This document shows, piece by piece, positions 1-8,720 of a stretch of DNA of 64,000 nt (the stretch's first letter is position 1; every line of letters begins with the position of its first letter). A program made the position numbers and the translations under genes. This DNA is from an uncultured Dehalococcoidia bacterium (lineage in GTDB: Bacteria > Chloroflexota > Dehalococcoidia > Lucifugimonadales > CAJWER01). The stretch is from the NCBI GenBank assembly GCA_958296115.1, contig OY282442.1, forward strand, positions 2,090,943 through 2,154,942, written 5' to 3'. Under the pieces are notes generated by a model. The model did not search any database. It saw only the letters and a program-made list of their open reading frames with translations, and had not been told where the DNA came from.

Positions 1-8
1 ATGCCGAC

Positions 9-1058
9 CTATCCCCCGCCGGCCATTCTGGGAAGCGCCAGCCCGATTCTATCCTTCACCTCGCGGAGCTTTGGCCCGCTGACGTCCTCCGCACGCTCCG
101 CGCCAACGGCCATCAGCGCGTCCAGCTCCGCAACGTCGCCGATGAGCCGGCGGTACCGCTCCCGCACAGGCCTGAGCTCCTCGATCACGACCTCAGCGAC
201 GCGGGATTTGAGGTCGCCGTAGCCGCGGGCGTTCTCGAAGTCCCGCTCCACCTCGTCCTTGCTCCTGCCCGTTACCACCTTGTAGATGCCGAGCAGGTTG
301 TTCACGCCGGCCTTCCCTGGGTCGTTCGAGAAGGCTATCTCGTTGCCCGAGTCGGTTACCGCCCGCTTGAATGAGCGCTCGATTTCCTTGGGGTCGTCGA
401 GCATCCCGACGGCGTGGCCTCGAACGTCGGAGTGGGTCTTGGACATCTTGACGGCGGGGTCGTTCAGCCCCATGACGCGGGCGCCGACCTCGGGGATGAC
501 CGGTTCGGGCACTACGAACGTTTCTCCGTAGAGCCGGTTGAACCTCGCCGCGATGTCCCGCGCCAACTCGACGTGCTGCTTCTGGTCGACGCCGACGGGC
601 ACCTCGTCGGCGTCGTAGAGGATGATGTCGGCGGCCATCAGGACGGGATAGCCGAGAAGCCCGGTGGAGACCCGCTCTTGGCCGGCCGACTTGTCCTTGA
701 ACTGCGTCATCCGCTCCAGCCATCCTATCGGAGTAACGCAGTTCAGCAGCCAGCATCCCTCTGCGTGCGCGCTGACGTGGCTCTGGATGAAGAGCGTGCA
801 GCGGTCGGGGTCCAGCCCGGCCGCTAGGAGCATGGCCGCCACCGAGCGCGTCCGGCGTCGCAGCGATTCCGGGTCCTGCGGCACCGTGATGGCGTGCAGG
901 TCCACTATGCAGAAGAAGTTCACCTTCTCGCGCTGACGCTCCACCCAGCCTTTGATTGCGCCCAGGTAGTTGCCAAGGTGAAGCTCGCCCGAAGGCTGTA
1001 TACCGCTGAATACACGCTTCTCTTCGACCGCGGCCGCGCTCATTTCTCGCGTCTGCAT
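9..1058 (-). CDS. trpS: Tryptophanyl-tRNA synthetase
   Basis: Class Ic aminoacyl-tRNA synthetase that charges tRNA-Trp in the cytoplasm. The N-terminus carries the FSGIQPSGELHLGNYLGA segment (HIGH-like motif near residue 25), and VKMSKTHSD in the middle is the KMSKS loop. About 349 residues, normal for bacterial TrpRS. I chose the ATG at 1058 because GGAGG lies 8 nt upstream; the longer frame to 1079 would begin with TTG inside the leader hairpin. The gene sits alone behind a T-box leader with its own promoter, so it should be induced when uncharged tRNA-Trp accumulates. Identity is secure. Confidence 0.97.
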   Translation of the reverse strand: MQTREMSAAAVEEKRVFSGIQPSGELHLGNYLGAIKGWVERQREKVNFFCIVDLHAITVPQDPESLRRRTRSVAAMLLAAGLDPDRCTLFIQSHVSAHAEGCWLLNCVTPIGWLERMTQFKDKSAGQERVSTGLLGYPVLMAADIILYDADEVPVGVDQKQHVELARDIAARFNRLYGETFVVPEPVIPEVGARVMGLNDPAVKMSKTHSDVRGHAVGMLDDPKEIERSFKRAVTDSGNEIAFSNDPGKAGVNNLLGIYKVVTGRSKDEVERDFENARGYGDLKSRVAEVVIEELRPVRERYRRLIGDVAELDALMAVGAERAEDVSGPKLREVKDRIGLALPRMAGGG

Positions 1059-1078
1059 CGCCCAAGCCTCCAAATGCA

Positions 1079-1111
1079 AACAGCCCCGTCCTCCTAAGGG
1101 ACGGGGCTGTT
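1079..1111 (-). terminator. T-box terminator hairpin
   Basis: A perfect 13-bp stem (1079-1091 with 1099-1111) with a 7-nt loop follows the T-box sequence. On the minus strand it is followed by TGCATTT, a modest U-rich tract, and then the trpS Shine-Dalgarno. It competes with the antiterminator formed by the T-box. The poor U tract leaves room for partial control at translation. Confidence 0.85.
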
Positions 1112-1375
1112 CCGTGGTGCCACCCTATTTCGCCGCCGGCCCGTGGGCCGCGGCATCTCTAACGGGCACAACGCGCCTCGGCGCATATGCCCCTGGGCCG
1201 TGATAACGGAGCCCTCTCCGTCCAAGCCTACAACTCTCGTAGAGCCCTCGGTTGGAGACTCCCAGGTCCATTCCGTCTCTGCGTTCGGCGCCGGCTCACA
1301 CCTTGCCCGGCTCTCTTGGCCTCGCCCGGAGACGTACTACTCCTGTTCGCAGTCTGTGTCGCTATTGTCGCTGTG
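1079..1375 (-). promoter_or_regulatory. Trp T-box leader (tRNA-sensing riboswitch) of trpS
   Basis: Read on the minus strand, the leader contains the hallmark T-box sequence AGGGTGGCACCACGG (1112-1126) directly before a strong hairpin and the trpS ribosome site. The UGGC in its bulge can pair with a GCCA tRNA 3' end, fitting the G discriminator base of tRNA-Trp. A UGG triplet followed by A at 1268-1270, about 105 nt from the predicted start of transcription, sits where a stem I specifier codon belongs and matches tryptophan. T-boxes let uncharged tRNA stabilise an antiterminator. The specifier assignment is my reading and was not folded. Confidence 0.93.
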
Positions 1376-1380
1376 CTGCA

Positions 1381-1409
1381 ATTATAGGCTCGGCCCCGAG
1401 GAGTGTCAA
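1381..1409 (-). promoter_or_regulatory. Sigma70-type promoter of the trpS leader
   Basis: On the minus strand TTGACA (1404-1409) and TATAAT (1381-1386) are both perfect consensus hexamers separated by 17 bp. Transcription should start near 1374, which places the specifier codon and T-box at normal distances. Confidence 0.9.
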
Positions 1410-1879
1410 CCTGCGTGCAGCGGTTGAGGGGCTTGGGGTGGAGTCTGAATCAGGATTTGTGGGATTGGGAGAAGCGCTGGCGGGACGCTTGGGATAGTGG
1501 TGAGTGTAGAGTAGTGAGTGTGGAGAGGGGATAAGACGGAGGAGCGCCGGAATTGGGATTTGCGGGATTGGGGGAGCAAGGCGGGACGCCTGCGGTCCTT
1601 TGGGGCAAGGGGGAGTCACCCTCACCCTAGCCCTCTCCCATCGAGGGAGAGGGGATAAGGCGGGCGCGCTGAATTGCCCTCACCCTGGGTCTCTCCCCGT
1701 TGGGGAGGGTGATGAAGGCTGGGGCCTCTTGGCGCCTTCGTCTATGTTCGTTTCGTCTCGGTCGGCTCCTTTGCGGGCTTATCGCCCTTATCCTGGCCCT
1801 TTCCCCTAGGGGGAGGGGGCGCAGGGCGGGGCGTTTGCCCTCACCCTGGCCCTTTCCCCCGTGAGGGAGAGGGTACTTG

Positions 1880-2321
1880 GCGGGTCTTGGGACCCGCGTC
1901 CTGTCTACTCCTGGTTTCCCCCGCTCTCGCGGGAGATGAGTTTGCCTTGCAAGGCAGTGACTCCGGTACTTGCTTCGAGGATGCCGACGTCGATCGCCCG
2001 CCGACACTGGGGGTGCAGCCCCTCCTCTAACTTTCCCGGACGGCTGACGGGCCCTTGCGGGACCGCCTGCGTTTCGCGCTTGGACCTTCCACCCACCAAG
2101 GCGTCGGGCTGCGCTGGCTACGGTCCTCCCGTGTTACCGAGAGTCCGCACCTGGAACGGGGGAGGCACATTTGGCACTGCGTCCTCCTGTCGAGACGCCG
2201 GAACACAGAGCGGCCTTCTCATACCGCGGGGGCCCCGTCCCAACAACAGCGGCGGCATGAATACCCTGAAGATTTGGTAGAGGTGGCTCTGTGCCCGTTT
2301 GGAGTACGTCCCTTCGGGCCG
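1880..2321 (-). ncRNA. Putative structured non-coding RNA, copy A
   Basis: Core of the inverted repeat, read on the minus strand from a predicted start just after the promoter at 2328-2357. Compared with copy B (37252-37691) I count six substitutions and one 2-nt indel in about 440 nt. One substitution falls in a tetraloop (CCAA here, GCAA in copy B) whose 7-bp stem GCGGGTC/GACCCGC is unchanged. No tmRNA, RNase P, SRP or 6S signature is recognisable. Family unknown; the 3' end is a guess at the last strong hairpin. Confidence 0.5.
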
Positions 2322-2327
2322 TCTACC

Positions 2328-2357
2328 AGACTAGCACGGCTGTTCTCGCGGTGTCAA
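2328..2357 (-). promoter_or_regulatory. Promoter of putative RNA, copy A
   Basis: On the minus strand TTGACA (2352-2357), an 18-bp spacer and TAGTCT (2328-2333). The same hexamers and spacer occur in copy B at 37216-37245. Confidence 0.55.
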
Positions 2358-2454
2358 GGGGCGCTATGGGGCAATTTGGGGGCAATTTTCGGGATTGGGG
2401 ATGCAGGCGGGACGCCTGCGCTCCTAGGATGAGGGGCGTTTGGGGCACTGGGTC

Positions 2455-2492
2455 ATCCTCACCCTAGCCCTGTCCCGTCAAGGGAGAGGGGA
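2455..2492. repeat. Short hairpin repeat (CCTCACCCT / AGGGAGAGGGG type)
   Basis: One unit of the dispersed hairpin family, CCCTGTCCC...AAGGGAGAGGGG preceded by CCTCACCCTAG. It lies just before ligD and supplies the spurious upstream reading frame of that gene. Confidence 0.75.
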
Positions 2493-2556
2493 CAGAGGCT
2501 GCGGGGTCATGTGGTATGCTAACCCGAATGCTAGAATCCCGGAGGATTCGACATGG

Positions 2557-5346
2557 GTGAAGGGCGCGAGCGCTTCCCCGCTGGGACACTTGGTGGAGCT
2601 TCATGACGACGCTGTTCTGAACGGGGTAACCCCCTTCGTGGCTGAGACTGCCAAGAGCGCCGCAGATTCGCTGAGACTCTACGAGGCTAAGCGCGACTTC
2701 TCGCAGACGCCGGAGCCCGTCGCCGGCCAAGCGAGGGGCCGCAATCTCCGCTTCGTGGTGCAGAAGCACGCCGCGACGCGCTTGCACTACGACTTCCGCC
2801 TGGAGATCGACGGCGTGCTGAAGTCTTGGCCGGCGCCGAAAGGCCCCTCGCTCGACCCCGCCGAGAAGCGGCTCGCCGTCATGGTTGAGGACCATCCCTT
2901 GGACTACGCCGAGTTCGAGGGCATCATCGCCGATGGCAACTACGGCGCGGGCGAGGTGATCGTCTGGGATGCGGGCGTCTATTCCCCGGACGAGGGGGGG
3001 AGGCTCTCCTTCGGCGACCGCGAAGACGCGAACAGGAGGATGCGCGAGGGCTTGGAGGCGGGCAAGCTCTCGTTCACCCTGAAGGGGCGCAAGCTGCGCG
3101 GCTCGTGGGCGCTGGTTCGCACCAGTCGCGGACCGGAGAGCTGGCTCCTGATAAAGCACCACGACCAGCACGCGGAACCTGGCCGCGACCTACTGGCCGA
3201 TGGCCGCTCCACGCAGTCCGGGCTGACCATCGAGGACCTGAAGGGCGGCAGGCTGCCCGAACCCAAGCGGGCTCCGGAGGGCCGCCCCGCGCCATTCCCG
3301 AAGTCGCTGAAGCCGATGCACGCCCGGATGGTCGAGCGCCCATTCTCGCATCCGGGCTGGGTCTTCGAGCCCAAGCTCGACGGCTACCGGGCGATCGCCT
3401 TTGTACACGACGGCGTGACGTTGAAGAGCCGCGCGGGCAGGGACATCACCGACCAGTTCCCGGAGGTCGTGAGCGACCTGGAGACCCAGCTCGACGATGA
3501 GCTCGTCCTGGACGGCGAGGTCGCGGCCCTCGACGAGAACGGCATTCCTGACTTCCAGCTCTTGCAGCGGCATAGCAGTCCATCCGAGCGCCTCAATCTC
3601 AAGGGCGCCCCCGCCGTCATCTACTATCCCTTCGACATCGTGTACCTGAACGGGATGAGCTTGGAACGGCTGCCGCTGCACAGGCGCAAGAAGGTCCTCG
3701 CGCAGTCGATCATCCCGGGCGGAGCCGTGCAACCCATCGACTGCATAGAGGCCGAGGGGGAGGCGTTCTACCAGGCCGCGGAGGCGATGGGGTTGGAGGG
3801 CCTGGTCGCAAAGGAGCGGAACAGCCCCTACGAGCCTGGAGTCCGCAGCCCGCGCTGGCTCAAGGTCAAGCGGGAGATGGCGCAGGAGTTCGTGGTTGGG
3901 GGGTACACGCCCGGAGCCGGCGAGCGGGCGGCGACGTTCGGCGCGCTGATACTCGGCTGCCAGGCTGACGGCGGGCTGACATACTGCGGCGAGGTCGGCA
4001 GCGGGTTCGACCGCCGGACACTGGAGGAGCTGGCCGAGGAGCTTCGCAGCCGCGAAACCGGCGATACGCCCTTCGCCAATCCTGAGGCGGTCGCAGAGCC
4101 GTCGCCCCGCTGGGTTCGGCCCGACATCGTGGCGACGGTGAGGTTCACGCGGTGGTCGGACGGCGGGCGGCTGCGGTCGCCGGTGTTCGTAGGGGTCAGG
4201 ACCGACGTGGACCCCGCCGGGGTGGTCCGCGAATACCCCGATGCCGAGGGTCCCGCCAGTGTCCGCGTTACGCCTCCGGCAGGACCTTCCGCGGCGGAGC
4301 CGGGCTTGCTCGAACAGCTCGACACGGACGCCGATACGCTGGACCTCGACATCGAGGGGCACAGGGTGCGCGTTACGAACCTAACCAAGCCCCTCTGGCC
4401 CGCCGCGCAGGGCCATCGGGTTATCACCAAGGGCGACATGATCCGCTACTACGCCCGGATGGGGCCTACGATACTGCCCCACCTGGCTGACAGGCCGCTC
4501 ACCATGACCCGGTATCCCAACGGCATCTACGAGCCCAGCTTCTATCAGAAACACGTGGAGGACCCGCCGCCCTTCGCACACACCGCAGCGATATTCTCGT
4601 CCCACAACGAGGGTGACCGGCGCTACGTAACGGTGGACAACCTCGCGACCCTGATATGGCTGGCGCAGCTTGCGGACATCGAGCTTCACCCCTGGTCATC
4701 CAGGATAGTCCGGGAGCCCGACGCTACCCACCTGACGACGCGCTTCGCAGGCTCCAAGGAGGCGTTGGAGGGCAGCGCCCTCAACTACCCAGACTTCATC
4801 GTGTTCGACCTGGACCCATACATCTACTCTGGGCAGGAGAAGGCCGGGGACGAGCCCGAGCTCAATACCCGCGCCTTCGCGAGGACCCGCGACGCCGCCC
4901 TGGCTCTGCGCGAGATGCTCGACCAGCTATCGCTCTCGTCGTTCATCAAGACCTCCGGGAAGACCGGCCTGCACATCTATGTTCCAGTGATGCGGCAGTA
5001 CGACTACAAGTCGGTCAGGAAGGCTTGCGAGGCCATATGCGGCTTCCTGCTGCGGCAGCGCCCGCGCGACGTCACGATGGAGTGGCCGGTCGAGAAGAGG
5101 GCGGGCAAGATATTCCTCGACCACAACCAGAACATGCGTGGCAAGAACATGGCTTCGATCTACTCCCTGAGGCCGCTGCCGGGCGCGCCGGTCTCCACGC
5201 CGATAGGGTGGGACGAGCTGGAGCGCGTCTTCCCGACCGACTTCACGATAGACACATTGCCGGGGCGCGTCGCAAAGCTCGGCGACCTCTGGGCGGATAT
5301 ACTAGGGTCGAAGCACGATCTCAAACGGCTGCTGGACGCGCTCTGA
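2557..5346 (+). CDS. ligD: Multifunctional DNA ligase D (3'-phosphoesterase, ligase, polymerase)
   Basis: End-processing and sealing enzyme of bacterial non-homologous end joining. Domains run phosphoesterase, ATP-dependent ligase, primase-like polymerase, as in Pseudomonas rather than Mycobacterium. With the start used here, the phosphoesterase histidine motif KHAATRLHYDFRLE lies near residues 70-82, the adenylated lysine of EPKLDGYR is Lys273, and the polymerase metal site FDLDP includes Asp751 and Asp753. The start is uncertain: GGAGG at 2541 is ideally spaced for an ATG at 2553 that is out of frame and opens only a 17-codon peptide; in-frame GTG codons lie at 2557 and 2638, and homology begins just after 2638. 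No Ku gene is in the window. Confidence 0.95.
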   Translation: MKGASASPLGHLVELHDDAVLNGVTPFVAETAKSAADSLRLYEAKRDFSQTPEPVAGQARGRNLRFVVQKHAATRLHYDFRLEIDGVLKSWPAPKGPSLDPAEKRLAVMVEDHPLDYAEFEGIIADGNYGAGEVIVWDAGVYSPDEGGRLSFGDREDANRRMREGLEAGKLSFTLKGRKLRGSWALVRTSRGPESWLLIKHHDQHAEPGRDLLADGRSTQSGLTIEDLKGGRLPEPKRAPEGRPAPFPKSLKPMHARMVERPFSHPGWVFEPKLDGYRAIAFVHDGVTLKSRAGRDITDQFPEVVSDLETQLDDELVLDGEVAALDENGIPDFQLLQRHSSPSERLNLKGAPAVIYYPFDIVYLNGMSLERLPLHRRKKVLAQSIIPGGAVQPIDCIEAEGEAFYQAAEAMGLEGLVAKERNSPYEPGVRSPRWLKVKREMAQEFVVGGYTPGAGERAATFGALILGCQADGGLTYCGEVGSGFDRRTLEELAEELRSRETGDTPFANPEAVAEPSPRWVRPDIVATVRFTRWSDGGRLRSPVFVGVRTDVDPAGVVREYPDAEGPASVRVTPPAGPSAAEPGLLEQLDTDADTLDLDIEGHRVRVTNLTKPLWPAAQGHRVITKGDMIRYYARMGPTILPHLADRPLTMTRYPNGIYEPSFYQKHVEDPPPFAHTAAIFSSHNEGDRRYVTVDNLATLIWLAQLADIELHPWSSRIVREPDATHLTTRFAGSKEALEGSALNYPDFIVFDLDPYIYSGQEKAGDEPELNTRAFARTRDAALALREMLDQLSLSSFIKTSGKTGLHIYVPVMRQYDYKSVRKACEAICGFLLRQRPRDVTMEWPVEKRAGKIFLDHNQNMRGKNMASIYSLRPLPGAPVSTPIGWDELERVFPTDFTIDTLPGRVAKLGDLWADILGSKHDLKRLLDAL

Positions 5347-5381
5347 CCTATCCAGCAAGCATCACCGAGAGGAGAAAGAGC

Positions 5382-6446
5382 ATGGGCGACAGGGTTCACA
5401 GGGTTGCTATCATCGGGTGCGGGAGGCTTGGGCAGCATTACGCGGAGGCGTATTCGACGTACCCCGACACGGAAGTCGCCGCCATTGCGGAGCGCAACCC
5501 GGAGCGTCTCGCGGCGGTGGGGGAGCGCTTCGGGGTTCGCGCTCTCTACGCGGACGTGGAGTCGCTGCTGAGGGACGAAGCGCCGGATCTCGCGGCCATC
5601 GTTACGCCCACCAAGTTCTACAAGGACGCGGTCATCGCGTGCGCCGAGGCCGGCGTGAAGGGGGTCTCGACGGACAAGCCGATAGCCGCGAGGCTGTCGG
5701 ACGCGGACGAGATGGTGGAGGCGTGCGAGTCGCGCGGCGTAGTCTATGCCGGCGGCAACTTGCAGCGCGCCATGAGCGAGGTGCAGGAGGCGGCGCGGAT
5801 GCTCAGGCGCGGCGACTTCGGCGAGCTGGTCGGGGCGTCGGTGCATCGGTGGTCGTTGGAGATTTCGGGTGGGGGATGCCAGCAGGTCTCCGTGCTGCGC
5901 CTGCTCGCGGACGCGGAGGTTACGGAGGTGATTGCGTGGGGCAAGCCGCAGGAGGCGCTGGACGGAGAGACCGACGACGGCCTGGCGATAGACGGCCTGT
6001 TCAGGCTGAGCGGCGGGATTGACTGCCCGGTGTTCAGCGCGGAGACGCCGCGCCGGGGGGTTGACGTGTGGAGCGCGGACTCGCTGGTCCGGTGGGACTG
6101 GGCGGCGCCGGAGCTATACCGGGGGTTCGACGGCGAGGGCAGCCGCGTCCGACTCGACCACCAGTACGCCCCGTACCAGTGGAGCGAGTTCGGATACCTC
6201 ACGACCTCCATCCGGTCCTTCATCTCCGCCGTGGAGACGGGGAGCGAGCTTGCCATATCAGGGCACGACCTGCGGCAGGCCCTGGAGATCGCCGTCGCCG
6301 CCAAGCATTCGGCCAAGTGGGGCAGCGTTCCGCTCAAGCTGCCCCTGGAGGACAGGTCGCTCGCGCTGTACCCCCGCCCGTACCGCTGGCTCGGCGGAGA
6401 CGCCTCCGGCCGGCCGCAGCCGGTGGAGGAGGCCCGCAGCGGCTAG
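5382..6446 (+). CDS. Gfo/Idh/MocA-family oxidoreductase
   Basis: NAD(P)-dependent dehydrogenase of about 354 residues, probably acting on a sugar, inositol or related polyol. The N-terminal Rossmann motif is VAIIGCGRLGQHYAEAY, and the following IAERNPERLAAVGERFG and DKPIA segments are typical of the family (Lys of DKPIA corresponds to the usual catalytic EKP lysine). The ATG at 5382 follows GAGGAGAAAG. It lies 35 bp downstream of ligD on the same strand, and its last 4 bp overlap the convergent molybdopterin hydroxylase gene. The substrate cannot be read from the sequence. Confidence 0.88.
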   Translation: MGDRVHRVAIIGCGRLGQHYAEAYSTYPDTEVAAIAERNPERLAAVGERFGVRALYADVESLLRDEAPDLAAIVTPTKFYKDAVIACAEAGVKGVSTDKPIAARLSDADEMVEACESRGVVYAGGNLQRAMSEVQEAARMLRRGDFGELVGASVHRWSLEISGGGCQQVSVLRLLADAEVTEVIAWGKPQEALDGETDDGLAIDGLFRLSGGIDCPVFSAETPRRGVDVWSADSLVRWDWAAPELYRGFDGEGSRVRLDHQYAPYQWSEFGYLTTSIRSFISAVETGSELAISGHDLRQALEIAVAAKHSAKWGSVPLKLPLEDRSLALYPRPYRWLGGDASGRPQPVEEARSG

Positions 6447-8665
6447 CTCCCGTTCCCCCCTATGGCTTTGCGGACTGCGACCGGGTTCATGGGCAGCTCG
6501 GTCATCCTGACGCCTATGGCGTCGTGGATGGCGTTCGCGACGGCTGCGAGCGGCGGGACTATCGAGACCTCGCCCACGCCGCGCACGCCGAAGGGATGGT
6601 TCGGGTTCGCCACCTCGACTATCACGGTGTCAATCATCGGGAGGTCGAGCGAGGTGGGCATCCGGTAGTCTAGGAAGCTGGTGTTCAGCATCCTGCCGTC
6701 GTCGGCCATGACGTACTCCTCATTGAGCGCCCAGCCGATGCCCTGCACGACGCCGCCCTGGATCTGGCCCTCGACATAGCTGGGATGGATCGCCTTGCCC
6801 GCGTCCTGCGTGGCGGTGTAGCGGAGTATCTCGACCTTGCCGGTCTCCGTATCCACCTCTACGTCCACGACGTGGGTGGCGAAGGCGCTGCCCGCGCCCG
6901 GCGGGTCCATGTTCGCGCTGCCGACCACGGGCCCTCCCGTAGAAGGAAGCTCGGCGGCCAGGTCCTTGAAGGCGATCCTGAGCTCGGGGTCGGACTTGTG
7001 CTGGAACACGCCGTCCGCCAGCTCGATCTCCTCCGTCGGCTGGTCCCACATGAGCGCCGCTCGGTTTATCATCTGCTCCTTCACGTCCTGGGCGGCCTGG
7101 TAGCTCGCCCAGCCGGTCTTGAAGGCTGCGCCTGAGCCGCCGGTCATGGAGGTGTAGCCTATCTCCTCCGTGTCCCCGATATGGGGGTTCACGTCCTCGA
7201 CGGGGATGCCGAGGACCTCCGCGAGCTGCTGGGCCGCTGCGGGGCGCGTGCCGCCGATGTCCACCGAGCCGATAGTGAGGCTGACGGTGCCATCGTAGTT
7301 CACGTTCGCGGTGGCGCATGCGGGCCCGGAGCCGTTGACCCAGAAACCGGACGCGACGCCTCGGCCCTGGTTGGGGCCCTCCAGCCGCGTCCCGTAGTGG
7401 TCGTGGTCCCGCGCCGCCTCGGCCGTCTCTATCGCGCCGATGACGGGGTTCACCATGCCGTTGGCCCGCCGAGTGCCCTCTTTGGCGCCGTTCATGATGC
7501 GCAGTTCGAGAGGGTCTATGGAGAGCTTCTGGGCGAGCTCGTCAATCAACGTTTCGGCGGCGAAGGAGCCTATCGGCGCGCCGGGGGCCCGGTATGCGGT
7601 GGACTTGGGCTTGTTGTCCACCACGTCGTAGGCGTCTATCAGCACGTTCTCGATGTCGTAGGGGGAGAACATGCACTGCGCCGCCGCGCCCACGGGGGAG
7701 CCTGGGTATCCGCCCGCCTCGAATCGCAGGTCCGCCTGCGCCGCGGTCATCACGCCGTCGCTGGTTGCCCCCATCTTGACCTTCATGTACGAGCCCGCCG
7801 TCGGCCCGCTGGCCTCCAGCACGTCCGCGCGGCTCATGGAAACCTTCACCGGGTGACCAGTCTTGCGGGAGAGCAGGGCGGCGACAGGCTCCAGGTGTAT
7901 CGTCGTCTTGCCGCCGAACCCGCCGCCGATCTCCATGGGCACGACCTTCACCCTCGAAGAGGGCACGCCTAGGGTCTTGGCCGTGCTCTCCCCTATTTGG
8001 AAGTGTCCCTGCGAGCTGCACCAGACGGTCAGCTTGCCTTCGGGAGTCCACCACGCCGTCGCGCTGTGGGGCTCGATGTATCCCTGATGCACCGTCTGGG
8101 TTCGGAACTCGCGCTCGACCACGACATCAGCCTGTTCGAAGGCGGTGTCCACGTCTCCCAGCCTGAGCTGGGAGTGGTCGGAGACGTTCCCGGGGTACTC
8201 GGGGTGAAGCTGGGGGGCGCCGTCCTTCATCGCGTCCTCGGCGTTCGTGACGGCCGGGAGCGCGTCGTACTCGACGTCGATGAGCGACAGGGCAACCTCG
8301 GCGGCGTGGGCGTTGACTGCCGCCACGCCCGCCACCGCGTGTCCCTTATAGACCACCTTGTCGGACGCGAGGACCTTGTTGCTGAGATGCCGGTCGCCGA
8401 TGTCCCAGCCGTCCGGGTCTGGAAGGTCCTTGTGGGTGACCACTGCCCTGACGTCGGGGTGGGCCTCGGCGCGGCTGGTGTCTATGGACCTGATGGCCGC
8501 GTGGGCGTGGGGGCTGCGTAGGACCATCGCGTGGAGCAAGCCCGGCAGGTCTATGTCCGCGCTGTACTGGGCCTTGCCAGTAACCTTGTCGTAGCCGTCG
8601 TGCCGAATCGGGCGCTTGCCTACCGTCTTGTACTCGGTATGGGATAGGACGATGTTCGACGTCAT
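6443..8665 (-). CDS. Xanthine dehydrogenase-family molybdopterin-binding (large) subunit
   Basis: Large catalytic subunit (about 740 residues) of the xanthine oxidase/aldehyde oxidoreductase family. The N-terminal a/b hammerhead begins KRPIRHDGYDKVTGKAQY; the molybdopterin loop GGGFGGK, the AYRAPG segment and the C-terminal GVRGVGE with its catalytic glutamate are all present. The AYRAPG loop differs from the AYxCSFR loop of form I CO dehydrogenase, so CoxL is unlikely. Partner FAD and 2Fe-2S subunits are not adjacent, which is unusual, since these genes normally sit together. I took the ATG at 8665; 16 more codons are possible upstream. Substrate unknown. Confidence 0.88.
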   Translation of the reverse strand: MTSNIVLSHTEYKTVGKRPIRHDGYDKVTGKAQYSADIDLPGLLHAMVLRSPHAHAAIRSIDTSRAEAHPDVRAVVTHKDLPDPDGWDIGDRHLSNKVLASDKVVYKGHAVAGVAAVNAHAAEVALSLIDVEYDALPAVTNAEDAMKDGAPQLHPEYPGNVSDHSQLRLGDVDTAFEQADVVVEREFRTQTVHQGYIEPHSATAWWTPEGKLTVWCSSQGHFQIGESTAKTLGVPSSRVKVVPMEIGGGFGGKTTIHLEPVAALLSRKTGHPVKVSMSRADVLEASGPTAGSYMKVKMGATSDGVMTAAQADLRFEAGGYPGSPVGAAAQCMFSPYDIENVLIDAYDVVDNKPKSTAYRAPGAPIGSFAAETLIDELAQKLSIDPLELRIMNGAKEGTRRANGMVNPVIGAIETAEAARDHDHYGTRLEGPNQGRGVASGFWVNGSGPACATANVNYDGTVSLTIGSVDIGGTRPAAAQQLAEVLGIPVEDVNPHIGDTEEIGYTSMTGGSGAAFKTGWASYQAAQDVKEQMINRAALMWDQPTEEIELADGVFQHKSDPELRIAFKDLAAELPSTGGPVVGSANMDPPGAGSAFATHVVDVEVDTETGKVEILRYTATQDAGKAIHPSYVEGQIQGGVVQGIGWALNEEYVMADDGRMLNTSFLDYRMPTSLDLPMIDTVIVEVANPNHPFGVRGVGEVSIVPPLAAVANAIHDAIGVRMTELPMNPVAVRKAIGGNGS

Positions 8666-8720
8666 TTGAAGAACGAGACCTCCGTAACTTTCGTGTCCCG
8701 CAGATTGTACCACAGCAGGG

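Larger units (their letters stand above)
1560..2440 (-). repeat. Long inverted repeat, copy A
   Basis: This gene-free stretch is repeated in inverted orientation at 37133-38060. From 2440 down to 1880 the match is nearly perfect; from 1880 down to about 1560 it becomes patchy, with indels among short hairpin units of the CCCTCACCCT/GAGGGAGAGGGG type (for example 1618-1655, 1676-1712, 1787-1817, 1838-1873) and GCAGGCGGGACGCCTGC-type hairpins (1578-1595, 2403-2420). A 139-codon frame at 1861-2280 is antisense to the predicted RNA and has no recognisable domain, so I do not call it a gene. I see no transposase and no target-site duplication. The bases from 1410 to 1560 look like decayed repeat of the same kind. 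Confidence 0.85.

Noticed and set aside
1600-1900. CRISPR-like array from regularly recurring hairpins
   Set aside because: Spacing is irregular, units are palindromic and degenerate, intervening sequence is not spacer-like, and no cas gene is present.
1861-2280. 139-codon frame repeated (inverted) at 37293-37694 as a protein gene
   Set aside because: It lies antisense to the predicted RNA, has no recognisable domain, no convincing ribosome site, and its N-terminus runs into variable hairpin repeats. Conservation in both copies follows from the repeat itself.
2440-2556. LigD start at 2440
   Set aside because: The extra residues are a translation of the hairpin repeat (LTLALSRQGRGD), found wherever that repeat is read in this frame.
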